Positions 36,250 through 45,725 of a stretch of DNA of 64,000 nucleotides are shown here, one piece after another (the first letter of the stretch is position 1; each line of letters starts with the position of its first letter). The stretch is from assembly GCA_964544595.1 (NCBI GenBank), contig CAZJBM010000002.1, positions 108,063 through 172,062 on the forward strand. Reading direction: 5' to 3'. The DNA comes from JAGBWK01 sp964544595. GTDB lineage: Bacteria > Bacteroidota > Bacteroidia > Bacteroidales > Muribaculaceae. The position numbers and the translations under genes are program-made. Under the pieces are notes generated by a model, which was given only the letters and a program-made list of their open reading frames with translations, made no database searches and was not told where the DNA came from.

Positions 36250-37410
36250 TCAAACCTCCTTACCCATGGCGCGGAGCTTGTTGACGAGGGGGTTGGCATA
36301 CATGGTCAGCATCATGTGGCGCATGTATTGGCGGTCGTCGTCGGTGATGTTTTCGAGGCGCACCTTATCGAGCTGCGATTCGATATAACGGTCGAAGTCG
36401 GCCGCATCTTTCGCGGTATATCTGTAAGAGAAGCGGTTGCCCCCGTTAAGACGGTCGTAGCTTATGTAATTTGTGGGGTAGAGTGCGTAGCCGAGGTGAA
36501 TCTGATGATCGAGCGCCGCGCAGATAGTTGAGAAAATCAGATTCTTGTCGGTGCAACCCTTCAATGTCTCGATAACGGGATTGATTGAGGTGTTAAGGCG
36601 GTAGTGAACGCGGCCCTTCTGTCCGAGCAACCCTGTTTCCATGCTGAGCAGATCATCGTGCTGCGATTTCACGAAGTCGGGGTTGTTGCGCTTGCAGAGA
36701 AATTCGGTTGCCTTCAGGTAATCGTTGGGATCGTATTCGTAGGAAATGGTCACGGGGGTGATATTGAGTTCGAGCAACGACTCTACCACATTGTCGCTCT
36801 TAGCGAGAGCAAGCATCTTAATCACGCTCTCTTGGGTGCGGTCGTTGGAATCCTTGGCGCGGCCCTCTCGCTGCGCGATCCATACCGATTCGCGCTTGTT
36901 GATGATGCAATGGTGGATGTAGGCCGAAAGATGCTGCGCGGCCCTGAACGCCTCGATTTTGCCAAGATTGCGCTTCACGATGAAGCCCTTGTTGAGCTTC
37001 ACAAGACGCTCAATCCATTCATATATCAGCAGGTTGTCGCCGAGAGCGATTTCAGAGGCGGAGAATCCGTTGCGAAGCAGAAGCACGTTGAGCAGCGATG
37101 CGTCGAGTATTATATCGCGGTGATTGGATATGAAAGTGTACTGATGATGAGGCTGGCAGTTTTCGAGGCCGTCCATCGATATGCCGGTAGTTGTTTTGTT
37201 AGCAAGCATTTCCATGAAGGGCACCATGATATTGCGCTGGAACGCATCTTTTGTGTCGAGCGCGAGCAACTGCCGAGAGAAAGCGGGGTAATCAACCATG
37301 GGCAGCACATAGCTGACGGCATGTTTGAATCCGGGCTCATCGATCATTTTGGCAATATTTTGCTTGAATTCTGAGTCGTCTATCGGGCATATATCTTTGA
37401 ACTCTTCCAT
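36250..37410 (-). CDS. Glycerolipid acyltransferase-like protein
   Basis: 386 aa. A PlsC/PlsB-type acyltransferase domain is seen: QYTFISNHRDIILDASLLNVLL (the H and D motif, with the second D six residues after H), NKGFIVKRN, and SVWIAQREGRAKDSNDRTQ, which corresponds to the EGTRS-like glycerol-phosphate binding block. It probably acylates a lysophospholipid or glycerol-phosphate at the inner membrane. No transmembrane helix is obvious. The family is widespread in Bacteroidales. The promoter at 37529-37560 is close to consensus, with a leader of about 110 nt. Confidence 0.82.
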   Translation of the reverse strand: MEEFKDICPIDDSEFKQNIAKMIDEPGFKHAVSYVLPMVDYPAFSRQLLALDTKDAFQRNIMVPFMEMLANKTTTGISMDGLENCQPHHQYTFISNHRDIILDASLLNVLLLRNGFSASEIALGDNLLIYEWIERLVKLNKGFIVKRNLGKIEAFRAAQHLSAYIHHCIINKRESVWIAQREGRAKDSNDRTQESVIKMLALAKSDNVVESLLELNITPVTISYEYDPNDYLKATEFLCKRNNPDFVKSQHDDLLSMETGLLGQKGRVHYRLNTSINPVIETLKGCTDKNLIFSTICAALDHQIHLGYALYPTNYISYDRLNGGNRFSYRYTAKDAADFDRYIESQLDKVRLENITDDDRQYMRHMMLTMYANPLVNKLRAMGKEV

Positions 37411-37528
37411 ATTCTCTACGATTTGAAATTAACTTAACCTTATTCAGGCAGCTATGATTACTATAAAATCTTGTCAGGCGCTTAATTACGGTCGCATAGC
37501 AACCGCAGCGAAAAAATCATTCGCGGCG

Positions 37529-37560
37529 CAAAGGTAATTATTATTAATATAAGTAACAAT
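37529..37560 (-). promoter_or_regulatory. Promoter of the acyltransferase gene
   Basis: On the minus strand ATTG (37560-37557), 20-bp spacer, TACCTTTG (37536-37529). Confidence 0.65.
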
Positions 37561-37642
37561 TTCGGAAGCCTCCAAAAGATTAAAAAAGCTTAAAAACATG
37601 AAAAATATGACCCATTATGGTGCTTCATTCGGTTAAAATTAG

Positions 37643-37650
37643 TAAATTTG
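37643..37650 (+). promoter_or_regulatory. Candidate -7 element for the wza-wzc unit
   Basis: TAAATTTG matches TAnnTTTG exactly; no good -33 element. If used, the mRNA has a roughly 195-nt leader before the ATG at 37850. Apart from this and the minus promoter, the 37411-37849 gap holds no gene I can support. Confidence 0.45.
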
Positions 37651-37849
37651 CACACCTATACATATTAAAAAAGTGCTCGAATTTACAGAATAAAAATTAA
37701 AACAGACATTATAATTTGCGTCAATGAAACATCTTTTTGCATAATAAAAGCTAAGATGATTCGTTATTGTTAAAGAGTGTGAACACGTGTCAGACAAGCG
37801 GTAGCGAGTCGCCTTGTTCCGCAAAGCGCAAGATAATAAACCAAATCCC

Positions 37850-38650
37850 ATGAGATTCAGAAATTTACTGATAGCAGGAGTAGGAGTAGCCGCATTAGCG
37901 TCGTGCTCTTCATCGAAACGTTCTCCTCTCCCATATTTTCTCGACATTGACCAGATTGAGCAGGGACTGCCATTGGGCGATTACACGGTAAAGATTGAGC
38001 CTTCGGATGAACTCTTTATCACCATCAACTCAGTGGATCCCGCCGCTACCGCGGGCTACAATCTGCCTGTATCTAACCCAGCTACCGCGGGAGGCCTTAC
38101 CTCATACACTAATGCCCAACAGCAGACATTCATTGTCGACTCAAAAGGCTTCATAGAGATGCCGATACTCGGTAAGATCAAGGTAGAGGGTATCACAACC
38201 GAAGAGCTCGCCGCTTATCTTGAGGAGCTTGTCAGCAAGGATGTGAAAGACCCGGTTGTAAGAGTCGAATTAATGAACTTTAAGGTTAACGTCGCGGGAG
38301 AGGTGGCCCACCCCGGCACTATAAATGTGCATCGTCCCCGCTACTCGGTGCTCGACGCGATTTCGGCCGTAGGCGACCTTACCGTGTTTGGCGAGCGCAA
38401 CAACGTGCTGGTGATTCGCGAGGAGAACGGAAAGCGTTATTATGAGCGTATAAACCTTAATTCGGCCGACGCGATGAATTCGCCATTCTTCTATCTCAAG
38501 CAAAACGACTTCGTTTACGTGACGCCTAACAACATACGTCAGGACAACTCGAAGTATAATCAAAACAACGCGTATAAGCTCTCGGTAATATCGACAGTGG
38601 TTGGTACCGCATCGGTTATCGCATCTCTCATAATTGCTTTCGCAAAATAA
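37850..38650 (+). CDS. Polysaccharide export lipoprotein, Wza family
   Basis: 266 aa from the ATG at 37850 (an upstream in-frame start at 37814 precedes the signal sequence). The signal sequence ends in the lipobox AALASC. The poly-export domain is LGDYTVKIEPSDELFITINSVDP, and a SLBB-type domain follows (NVAGEVAHPGTINVHRPRYSVLDAISAVGDLT). A hydrophobic C-terminal helix (VISTVVGTASVIASLIIAFAK) matches the Bacteroidetes form. It makes the outer-membrane channel for capsule or exopolysaccharide. It is nine bases upstream of wzc and encoded opposite to the biosynthetic operon. Confidence 0.92.
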   Translation: MRFRNLLIAGVGVAALASCSSSKRSPLPYFLDIDQIEQGLPLGDYTVKIEPSDELFITINSVDPAATAGYNLPVSNPATAGGLTSYTNAQQQTFIVDSKGFIEMPILGKIKVEGITTEELAAYLEELVSKDVKDPVVRVELMNFKVNVAGEVAHPGTINVHRPRYSVLDAISAVGDLTVFGERNNVLVIREENGKRYYERINLNSADAMNSPFFYLKQNDFVYVTPNNIRQDNSKYNQNNAYKLSVISTVVGTASVIASLIIAFAK

Positions 38651-38659
38651 ACTACTGCA

Positions 38660-40984
38660 ATGGCAAAGAAAAAGACTAAAAAACAGGATGATTTCAACCT
38701 TAAGGCGTTTCTTACCCCTTACCTCGAGAAATGGTATTACTTCGTCATTTCGATAGTGGTTTTCGGCGCGTTGGGCGTATTGTTTATCAAGTCGCGAGCT
38801 CCCTACTATCAGGTCAATGCCAATATGCTCATATCGCAGGAAGATAACGGAGGTATCGCGGCCCTGGCAAACTTCGATTCGATGTTTGGCAATGCGGGCG
38901 ATGTTGACGATGAAATCTTTGTTATTTCCTCTCACGCCGTCTACAAGCAGGTCGCTAAAGACCTCGGACTTAATTATGAGCGTTACGTCAAAGACGGCTT
39001 GCGCGAAATGATGGTTTACAAGGGATTCCCGGTCGAAGTGTATGCCGCTCCCGCATTATTGGATACCCTTAAGGGCAACCTCGAATTTAAAATCAAGGTC
39101 AATACCAACGGCCTCGCCGATGTCAAGCTAAAAGCCAACGGCAAAATCAAAGTGACTGAGGTAGAGGATAAACCGATGCCTATAACCCTTGAAACCAAAT
39201 ATGGTAAATTTGTCGTGAATAAGACAAAGGATTTCCCCGTAGAGTTGGAGGATCCTTTGAAATCGCGAATCATCATTTGCGGTTATGATATCGCTGCTGA
39301 GCGTCTCGGCGAACGAATTGAGGCAGATCTTCCCAATAAGCGTACCCACGTGATCAGCCTTGAAATGACGACTCCTGCCCCCGATTACGGTATGGATGTC
39401 CTGAACAACGTGATGGCTGAATACAATCGCCGCGGGGTAGAGGAAAGCAAAACCCAGAATGAGAAGACTGCTGAGTTTATCGACGCGCGACTGAAGATAT
39501 TGCTCGGCGACATTGACACCTCTGAAATCTCAATCAAAGATTACAAAGAGGATCAGGGCATAATGAATATCCAATGGGACTCGCAATATACATATAAGCT
39601 CAAAGGAGAGACAGAAGCGGCCTTGATTCAGGCGCGTACCAATGCCGAAGTGCTCAAAATGGCCTACGACTTCATCTCGAACCCCTCTAACGCTTACGAG
39701 GTGATGCCTTCGGTAATCAACGACTCTCAAGGGCTCGAATCGGCAATTAAGACTTACAATGAGCTGATACTCCGCCGCATGGAGATTCAGTCAAACGCTA
39801 AGGAGGGCAACGTGGCACTCACTCAGATTTCAGGTCAGATCGACGCGATGCGCCAGAGCATCGTGAATTCTATCGAGAAAGCCTATCAGAGCAGCCTGAT
39901 TGCTGTCAGAGACCTTCAGAATCAGATTAATTCAGCCGACGGCACGTTAGGTCGACTTCCCGAACTCGAAAAGGATTTCAACAATTTATATCGCGAGCGC
40001 GGCGTCAAGTTAGCTCTCTACCAGTATCTTCTCCGCCAGAAGGAGGAAACGGCCATGTTGCTCGCCAACGCCGTGCCTAAGGGTATCATAGTCGACGAGG
40101 CGTATGTGCTAAGCGAGCCTGTAGGCATGAGCACCAAAATGAAGGTGATTGCCATTCTGATTTTGGCTATTGGTTTCGCTGCCGGTGTCATTTACTTCCA
40201 GAAAGCCTTCAAGAGCCGATTCACTCATAGAAGAGAGGCGGAGGACGCGTCAAACGTCCCTGTCTTGGGCGAAATCGGTCTTTCGAAGAGCCACGACAAG
40301 CTCATCGTCAGCCCGGGCTCAAACAGCTCCAACGCAGAGCTTTTCCGACTCATGCGCGCAAATCTGCAGTTTGTGCTTAACGATAAGGATGATAAGGTTG
40401 TGCTCGTGACCTCGACCCAATCGGGCGAAGGCAAATCATTTATTTCGCTCAATCTCGCGGCTTCGTTCTCGTTGATGAATAAACGCGTGCTTCTTGTAGG
40501 CATGGATATACGCAAACCGCGTTTGGCCGAATATCTCGGTATCAATGCAGTTCAAGGTCTTACCAACTATCTCTCGACCGACGGCGCGGACATCAGCGAT
40601 TATATCCTTCACGAGCCGAAACTCGACGGACTCGATGTGCTTGTCGCAGGGCCTGTGCCTCCCAATCCCTCTGAGCTTCTCGCTTCAGACAAGATTGACC
40701 AGCTGTTTGCTCGTCTTCGCGAGATGTATGATTACATTATCGTGGATACAGCTCCTGTAGGTATGGTTGCCGACACGTTCACTCTCGACAGAATCGCCGA
40801 TGCGACAGTTTATGTGACGCGTCTTAATGTCACCAAGCTCAAGGATCTCGAATTCATCAACGATATTTACGAGGAGCATCGACTTAAGAAACTTTCTATC
40901 GTGATTAACGGCGTTAACCTTAAGAAGGGGTCGGGCTATGGCTACGGTTATGGCGAGAATCACAAAAAGATTAAACGCGATTGA
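38660..40984 (+). CDS. Wzc-type polysaccharide co-polymerase and tyrosine autokinase
   Basis: 774 aa. The N-terminal Wzz domain has a transmembrane helix near residue 25 (YYFVISIVVFGALGVLFI), a long periplasmic coiled-coil region, a second helix near residue 500 (KVIAILILAIGFAAGVIYF), and a cytoplasmic BY-kinase domain: Walker A STQSGEGKSFISLNLA, Walker A' VLLVGMDIRKPR and Walker B YDYIIVDTAP. A tyrosine cluster GYGYGYGE close to the C-terminus is the autophosphorylation site. It controls chain length and export with the Wza-like protein. A 16-bp terminator stem follows. Confidence 0.95.
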   Translation: MAKKKTKKQDDFNLKAFLTPYLEKWYYFVISIVVFGALGVLFIKSRAPYYQVNANMLISQEDNGGIAALANFDSMFGNAGDVDDEIFVISSHAVYKQVAKDLGLNYERYVKDGLREMMVYKGFPVEVYAAPALLDTLKGNLEFKIKVNTNGLADVKLKANGKIKVTEVEDKPMPITLETKYGKFVVNKTKDFPVELEDPLKSRIIICGYDIAAERLGERIEADLPNKRTHVISLEMTTPAPDYGMDVLNNVMAEYNRRGVEESKTQNEKTAEFIDARLKILLGDIDTSEISIKDYKEDQGIMNIQWDSQYTYKLKGETEAALIQARTNAEVLKMAYDFISNPSNAYEVMPSVINDSQGLESAIKTYNELILRRMEIQSNAKEGNVALTQISGQIDAMRQSIVNSIEKAYQSSLIAVRDLQNQINSADGTLGRLPELEKDFNNLYRERGVKLALYQYLLRQKEETAMLLANAVPKGIIVDEAYVLSEPVGMSTKMKVIAILILAIGFAAGVIYFQKAFKSRFTHRREAEDASNVPVLGEIGLSKSHDKLIVSPGSNSSNAELFRLMRANLQFVLNDKDDKVVLVTSTQSGEGKSFISLNLAASFSLMNKRVLLVGMDIRKPRLAEYLGINAVQGLTNYLSTDGADISDYILHEPKLDGLDVLVAGPVPPNPSELLASDKIDQLFARLREMYDYIIVDTAPVGMVADTFTLDRIADATVYVTRLNVTKLKDLEFINDIYEEHRLKKLSIVINGVNLKKGSGYGYGYGENHKKIKRD

Positions 40985-41012
40985 TGTAGCCTAAGCTACA
41001 TACTAATATAGG

Positions 41013-41058
41013 CCGACGGGTGGTGACTGAGTCTGTTACAGTCACCACCCGTCGGTTT
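41013..41058 (+). terminator. Strong terminator after wzc
   Basis: A perfect 16-bp stem, ccgacgggtggtgact (41013-41028) with agtcaccacccgtcgg (41040-41055), is followed by a short T tract. It separates the export unit from the convergent biosynthetic operon. Confidence 0.8.
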
Positions 41059-41084
41059 ATAAGCGGAAAAATTGCGTGAGAGAT

Positions 41085-41831
41085 TTATTTGCTTGCGCTC
41101 TTAAGCTTGCGGCGCTCTTCTTTGATGAGGCGTGGAAGTATCTTAATGAACCGCCAGTATCGCGGCACGTTCTTCTTTGGCTCGTTAAAAGCCCGGTAGA
41201 GCCATTCGAGCTTCATCTTAAGCATCCAGCCCGGCGCGCGTTTTACCTTGCCTACACCGGCGTTGAAATTGAAAATAGCACCAAACCCAAACATTACCCC
41301 GCGATTGAGATACGGCTTGAGGCGCGCCATGAACTCCTCTTGTTTCGGCGCGCCGAGCGACACCCAGATAATGTCGGGATTGTCGGCATTGATTTTTTCG
41401 GCAATGCCTTTATAGTCAAACTCATCGACTTTGCGAAACGGCAACGTCTCAAACTTCATGTCGGTTATTTTGGGATCGATATGCGTGAGATTTTCGCGCA
41501 ATCCGGCGAGTACTTCCTCTGTATTTCCTAAAAAATACTGGCGAAAACGGCGCAATTTCACGTATTTTATGAAAATATCGGCGCCAATATATGAGTTAAG
41601 AGGCTTACCGTGGATTTTGCCTAATATTTTGGCAAGCACCGAGCCGTCGCAATTATTAACGAGTGCGCCGTTGATGACGTCGAGAAAATCGGGGCGGGTG
41701 TTCGCTACGGTCAGATTGTTGCTCTCAACGGAGCATACGTATCCGGGAGTGCCCTCCTCGATAGCGTTGAAAATCGCGCTGTCGAGCCGCTCTTTGTCAA
41801 ATTCGAGATTTACGTTGAAATATTTCTCCAT
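41085..41831 (-). CDS. WecG/TagA/CpsF family glycosyltransferase
   Basis: 248 aa from the ATG at 41831, which overlaps the epimerase stop in a TAATG arrangement; the upstream alternative start was rejected. NPDIIWVSLGAPKQEEFMARL contains the GxPxQE signature of GT26, and GVMFGFGAIFNFNAGVGKVKRAPGWM is the typical downstream block. Characterised members transfer ManNAcA or ManNAc to undecaprenyl-PP-GlcNAc, so this suggests a GlcNAc-primed repeat unit. It is the last gene of the operon. The C-terminus is basic, which helps membrane association. Confidence 0.9.
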   Translation of the reverse strand: MEKYFNVNLEFDKERLDSAIFNAIEEGTPGYVCSVESNNLTVANTRPDFLDVINGALVNNCDGSVLAKILGKIHGKPLNSYIGADIFIKYVKLRRFRQYFLGNTEEVLAGLRENLTHIDPKITDMKFETLPFRKVDEFDYKGIAEKINADNPDIIWVSLGAPKQEEFMARLKPYLNRGVMFGFGAIFNFNAGVGKVKRAPGWMLKMKLEWLYRAFNEPKKNVPRYWRFIKILPRLIKEERRKLKSASK

Positions 41832-42829
41832 TATTTCGTTGCGGCGATTTGGTCTGCTACCCATTCATATTGACGGCGAAGACCCTCTTTCAGGTCGACT
41901 TTAGGCTCCCAACCGAGTATTTCGCGGGCCTTGGTGAAGTCGGCAGAGCGCGCTTTGTCGCCTTCGGGCTTCGTCGTGTCATAGAAAATATCGATATCCT
42001 TGCCCGATATTTCGACAACGGCCTCAGCTATTTCCTTAATGCTTGTACACTCCGACGGACCGATCTGTATCCAGCCATGGCCCCAACCTTTGTCGAGGGC
42101 GAGAACGAGAGCTTCGACAATGTCGTCGACGTGTATAAACGCTCTGCCTTGCTTGCCGCTGCCCCATACATTGAAAGGCTCCGCAGGGTAATTGACAGCT
42201 TTGCGTATGAGGGCCGGAATGACTTGGCTTCGCTCGCCGTAGTCGCAGGGAGAGCCATACACGTTATGGAACATAAGGGTACAGCAAGGGATGCCACATT
42301 CCTTTTCGAGAAATCCTATCTCAATTTGCCCCATAAGCTTCGACCACCCGTAGGCCGACTCGGGGAGAGCCGGGAATAGCTCTTCCTCGCGCAGCGGAAT
42401 CACGTCGAGCGAGTTTTGTCGCGTCAGCGGGAAGGAGCAGGCCGTGCCGACATAGATGAGACCCTTGATTTTGTCCTTCCCGGCCTTGCGAACGGCCTGA
42501 AATACATTGGTGTTAATAAGATTGTTGACACTGAAAAGGTCGCCTTGATTGCTGAAAACGTAGTCGATTCCGGCCACGATGTCGGCGAGATGAATCACGT
42601 AGTCATATCGCGCGATAATATCGTCGGCTGCTCCAATTTCGGTCAAATCTATGTTGAAATAGTTGGTGTCGAGGTCAATCACCGGCTTGCCGTTCTCGTC
42701 GTTAAGGTATTCGAGTTTGCCTCTCCATAAGTTGTCGATAACGCTTACGTCATGGCCCTCTTTTACGAGACGCTTAACGAGATTGCTGCCGATCATACCG
42801 CAGCCACCTGTTACAAGTATCTTGCTCAT
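41831..42829 (-). CDS. NAD-dependent sugar epimerase/dehydratase
   Basis: 332 aa extended SDR. The NAD motif is VTGGCGMIGSNLVKRL at residue 5, the Ser/Thr position lies in YVGTACSFPLTRQ, and the catalytic YxxxK in SAYGWSKLMGQ. It resembles GDP-mannose 4,6-dehydratase/GDP-fucose-synthase and UDP-sugar epimerase relatives (NVYGSPCDYGERSQVIPALIRKA). It modifies a nucleotide sugar for the capsule repeat unit; the exact reaction is unresolved. The ATG overlaps the upstream GT stop (ATGA), and its own stop overlaps the wecG-like start. Confidence 0.88.
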   Translation of the reverse strand: MSKILVTGGCGMIGSNLVKRLVKEGHDVSVIDNLWRGKLEYLNDENGKPVIDLDTNYFNIDLTEIGAADDIIARYDYVIHLADIVAGIDYVFSNQGDLFSVNNLINTNVFQAVRKAGKDKIKGLIYVGTACSFPLTRQNSLDVIPLREEELFPALPESAYGWSKLMGQIEIGFLEKECGIPCCTLMFHNVYGSPCDYGERSQVIPALIRKAVNYPAEPFNVWGSGKQGRAFIHVDDIVEALVLALDKGWGHGWIQIGPSECTSIKEIAEAVVEISGKDIDIFYDTTKPEGDKARSADFTKAREILGWEPKVDLKEGLRRQYEWVADQIAATK

Positions 42830-43752
42830 TGTTGTATTGAGTATTGTTTTATAAATCCGGCTTTGAACAAATAGGTCATCAGTTTGCCCAAAATCCTCGA
42901 TTTAATTGAGTAGTATTCAAAAAATTGTTTTGAAAGATAATTCGTTTCCTCTGCTTTTTGAGGTAGAATGAAATCGGTAGTGTCACCGCTGCGGTCGAAG
43001 TCGACCGGATAGCGATTGTAGACGTTGCAGTGAGTCGCTTCGGATGAGAAGCCGTTGTTGGCCACTTTTGAAACGACAGGATAGACGGTGAGTTTGCCGA
43101 GCTTGAATTGCGTGTAGCAGAATCGTACCCACCATGAGCTTTTTTTACCCTTCATATAATCGGCCAACAGCCCTGACATCTCGCTGCCCAATTGATTGAA
43201 ACGACGCCGCAAGCCGCGGTCGGAGCTGAATTGCTGCCAGTCGGTAACCTCCCAGTCTACTTTGTTCCAACGATCGGCCCAAGTTGCCCAACCCCAGCTG
43301 TGAGCTTTAGGAGTGAAGAAAGCGTCGGCTCGATATTGCGCATGATTCTTTAAGCGCGGGGTGAAGCCTGATATGGAGAAAACCTGCTGATTATTCCTGT
43401 AGAAGTCGAGGCATTGGTTCATCCATGAGAGGAAGTTGGGGGATAGAATCAGATCATCCTCAAGCACAATCGCCTCGCCATGCTGATTAATTACCTCGCT
43501 TACACCAGCGATAATCGATGGTGCCAAGCCTTTGTTGATCTCCGACTCTCGTATGGTCAACGATTTGAAGCCGACGATACCGCGAGCGTATTCTCTCAAC
43601 GCCTGGGTCTTAATGCGGTCGGAGTCATCCTTTGGCCCGTCGCAATATACGTATACATCCGATTGGTCGGCAAGGGTGCAGCGCTGCAGCGACGCGACCA
43701 TTGCCTTCAACTCATCTAATCTGTTGTATGCGAATATTACTATCGGAGACAT
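42826..43752 (-). CDS. Glycosyltransferase, GNT-I-like GT-A fold
   Basis: 308 aa. MSPIVIFAYNRLDELKAMVASLQRC starts the GT-A fold. IVLEDDLILSPNFLSWMNQCLDFY carries the EDD metal motif of GT13-like (alpha-mannosyl beta-1,2-GlcNAc-transferase-like) enzymes, and HSWGWATWADRW is a conserved block of bacterial homologues. A C-terminal basic helix suggests peripheral membrane binding. It is cytoplasmic, assembling the repeat unit on the lipid carrier. It overlaps the epimerase gene by four bases. Confidence 0.87.
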   Translation of the reverse strand: MSPIVIFAYNRLDELKAMVASLQRCTLADQSDVYVYCDGPKDDSDRIKTQALREYARGIVGFKSLTIRESEINKGLAPSIIAGVSEVINQHGEAIVLEDDLILSPNFLSWMNQCLDFYRNNQQVFSISGFTPRLKNHAQYRADAFFTPKAHSWGWATWADRWNKVDWEVTDWQQFSSDRGLRRRFNQLGSEMSGLLADYMKGKKSSWWVRFCYTQFKLGKLTVYPVVSKVANNGFSSEATHCNVYNRYPVDFDRSGDTTDFILPQKAEETNYLSKQFFEYYSIKSRILGKLMTYLFKAGFIKQYSIQQ

Positions 43753-43765
43753 TATCGAGTAATAA

Positions 43766-44644
43766 TTATTGGTTGGCGGGGCGCTCCGACAAGCGGTTTC
43801 TGATGACGGCCCAATCGGCTTTTATGCCGAGAAGGTCGCGACGTATTTTTCTTTTGCGGGATGACTGAGAGAGTGTGGATGTAGAGCGGTCTTCTTTGTG
43901 GTATATATGTATTTTGGGCTGATATACCGATTTCAGCCCGTTAATTTTCAGCCGATGATAGAGTAAAGGCTCTTCGCCGTAAAGAAATGTCATGGCATTT
44001 AGACCGTCAAAGCGGTCGATATACGGTCGGCCGAAAATCCAAAAGCAACCGTGGAGCATAGCGTCGTCAATGGGCTGAAGCATCGCTATCTCGCGGGTGC
44101 AGACGCTTTTAAACCCAGACTTGCGTTTCAGTCGCTGGTAGAGCGACTCTATGCCGAGCCACGACATTATGAGATTGGAGGTGACCTTGAAAGAATGGAA
44201 AGCGTAGTGCGCAGCTGATTTTTCGCCCGATGCTACAGGATTGCTGCCGAAATCGCCTCCGGGGGTCTCTACGAGCGGGCCCATCACGGCGAAATGACTC
44301 CGCTTGTATTCCTCAACGACGAGCGCAGCGAAATCGGGTTGTAAGAGGAGCGTGTCGTTGTTGAGCATAACGATGAAATCGGGGTTGAAATGCTTTTTGA
44401 CGTATGCGAATCCGATATTGTTTCCTTTTGAAAAGCCTCCGTTTTCAGTGTTGAGAATTACTGTGATTCTTTCGTCAGCAGCATATCTTTCTGACAACAA
44501 TGAGCCGGATCCGTCGGGCGAGGCGTTGTCGACAATGACAATATTGTAGTCGCTCGCCGACATATTCCCGACAATCGAGTCGACACACTCGATCGTGTCG
44601 GCAATTGCATTGTAATGAAGTATGACGAAAGCGAAACTGCCCAC
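43766..44644 (-). CDS. Family 2 glycosyltransferase, rhamnosyltransferase-like
   Basis: 292 aa from a GTG start at 44644. FAFVILHYNAIADTIECVDSIV and VIVDNASPDGSG mark the nucleotide-sugar fold; VMLNNDTLLLQPDF holds the DxD-equivalent NDT. ESLYQRLKRKSG and LQPIDDAMLHGCFWIFGRPYIDRF resemble WbbL-type rhamnosyltransferases. It adds one sugar of the repeat unit. The gap to the next gene is 13 bp. Substrate is not resolvable by sequence alone. Confidence 0.88.
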   Translation of the reverse strand: MGSFAFVILHYNAIADTIECVDSIVGNMSASDYNIVIVDNASPDGSGSLLSERYAADERITVILNTENGGFSKGNNIGFAYVKKHFNPDFIVMLNNDTLLLQPDFAALVVEEYKRSHFAVMGPLVETPGGDFGSNPVASGEKSAAHYAFHSFKVTSNLIMSWLGIESLYQRLKRKSGFKSVCTREIAMLQPIDDAMLHGCFWIFGRPYIDRFDGLNAMTFLYGEEPLLYHRLKINGLKSVYQPKIHIYHKEDRSTSTLSQSSRKRKIRRDLLGIKADWAVIRNRLSERPANQ

Positions 44645-44672
44645 TTATATCGGCTTATACAAAATAAGACTA

Positions 44673-45686
44673 TTACTTGAACGTCGCTTTAGCTTTTACG
44701 AAGCAGCGTGTTAACAACTCAGTCAGAAAGGGTGATTTCGTTTTCAAGCAGAGGTTGAAAATCTTCAAATAAGCCCCCTCTGGCTTAAATTGCGCTTTAA
44801 ATAACTCGCCGTAGCGGTTGTTGTCGAAAGCTATTTGCCTGATCCTATCAACACGAAACTTGCGGCTTTTGGGAGCGCCCTGCCTGTAGAGGTTTAATAC
44901 AGCCTGAGCTGTGTAGAAATAATCCATGCGCCCGATACGCGTTTCGGTTTCTGAGAGTGAAAGCTCTGATAATTCACATAGCTCTCTTTCGAGTCTCAGC
45001 AACTCGCGGTGAGTTTCGTAGTAGTTGGGGTGATACTTCGATACTGCCGAATCGCCGTGTTGGATATATGAGTATCCGCAATGGCTTATCATCTTGACTC
45101 CGCTGAGTTTCGGGTAAAGCCTGCAATTAAATATAGCATCCTCGGAGTGGGTATAGCTTGTGTCAAATTTTATACCCGCCTTTGTCAACGTAGCTGTTCG
45201 GTAAAGTTTGTTGCAAGGACTCCAACGCAATGACCGATGCATATTCAGAAACTCGCGGTTAATGCCGAATGAATCAGGGCATTTCCATTCAGCGCGATTT
45301 TTTTTCGCTGAATTAACCAATTCTATTCCCGAAATAATCACATCGGTTTTGTCGTCGGTGGCCTCAACCAGCTTGCTGAGATGGTTTTTGCTGATTCTAT
45401 CGTCGGCGTCGACAAATGTCAGCCATTCGCCGCTCGCATTAACTATGCCTATATTGCGCGCGTTGCTGACACCGGCCTCCTGGGTATGGATTATCTCTAT
45501 ACGGCTGTCAGCATCGGCTAATTTCTGTAGTACAGATAGTTGATTCTGCTGATTAGCGCCGTTTGAGACTACAATCAGCTGCCAGTCGGCAAAATCCTGC
45601 CCGATAATGTCGCCTATCATATCCGCGATAAACGCTTCGGAATTGTAGGCGGGTAGAATTATGGAGACTTTTGGTTTCGAGGCCAT
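44673..45686 (-). CDS. Family 2 glycosyltransferase
   Basis: 337 aa from the ATG at 45686; an in-frame ATG nine bases earlier is also possible. KVSIILPAYNSEAFIADMIGDIIGQDF and WLTFVDADDRISKNHL (DADD metal motif) define the GT-A fold, and SEDAIFNCRLYPKLSG gives the acceptor-side ED. The C-terminal third is basic and helical. It belongs to the capsule repeat-unit assembly line with its neighbours. Substrate unknown. Confidence 0.88.
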   Translation of the reverse strand: MASKPKVSIILPAYNSEAFIADMIGDIIGQDFADWQLIVVSNGANQQNQLSVLQKLADADSRIEIIHTQEAGVSNARNIGIVNASGEWLTFVDADDRISKNHLSKLVEATDDKTDVIISGIELVNSAKKNRAEWKCPDSFGINREFLNMHRSLRWSPCNKLYRTATLTKAGIKFDTSYTHSEDAIFNCRLYPKLSGVKMISHCGYSYIQHGDSAVSKYHPNYYETHRELLRLERELCELSELSLSETETRIGRMDYFYTAQAVLNLYRQGAPKSRKFRVDRIRQIAFDNNRYGELFKAQFKPEGAYLKIFNLCLKTKSPFLTELLTRCFVKAKATFK

Positions 45687-45725
45687 GATGCGCATAGATA
45701 AGTAGCCGTAGATGAAAGGCCGCGA

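Noticed and set aside
37639..37947. 102-codon minus-strand ORF
   Set aside because: Overlaps the wza start on the other strand and contains no recognisable domain.
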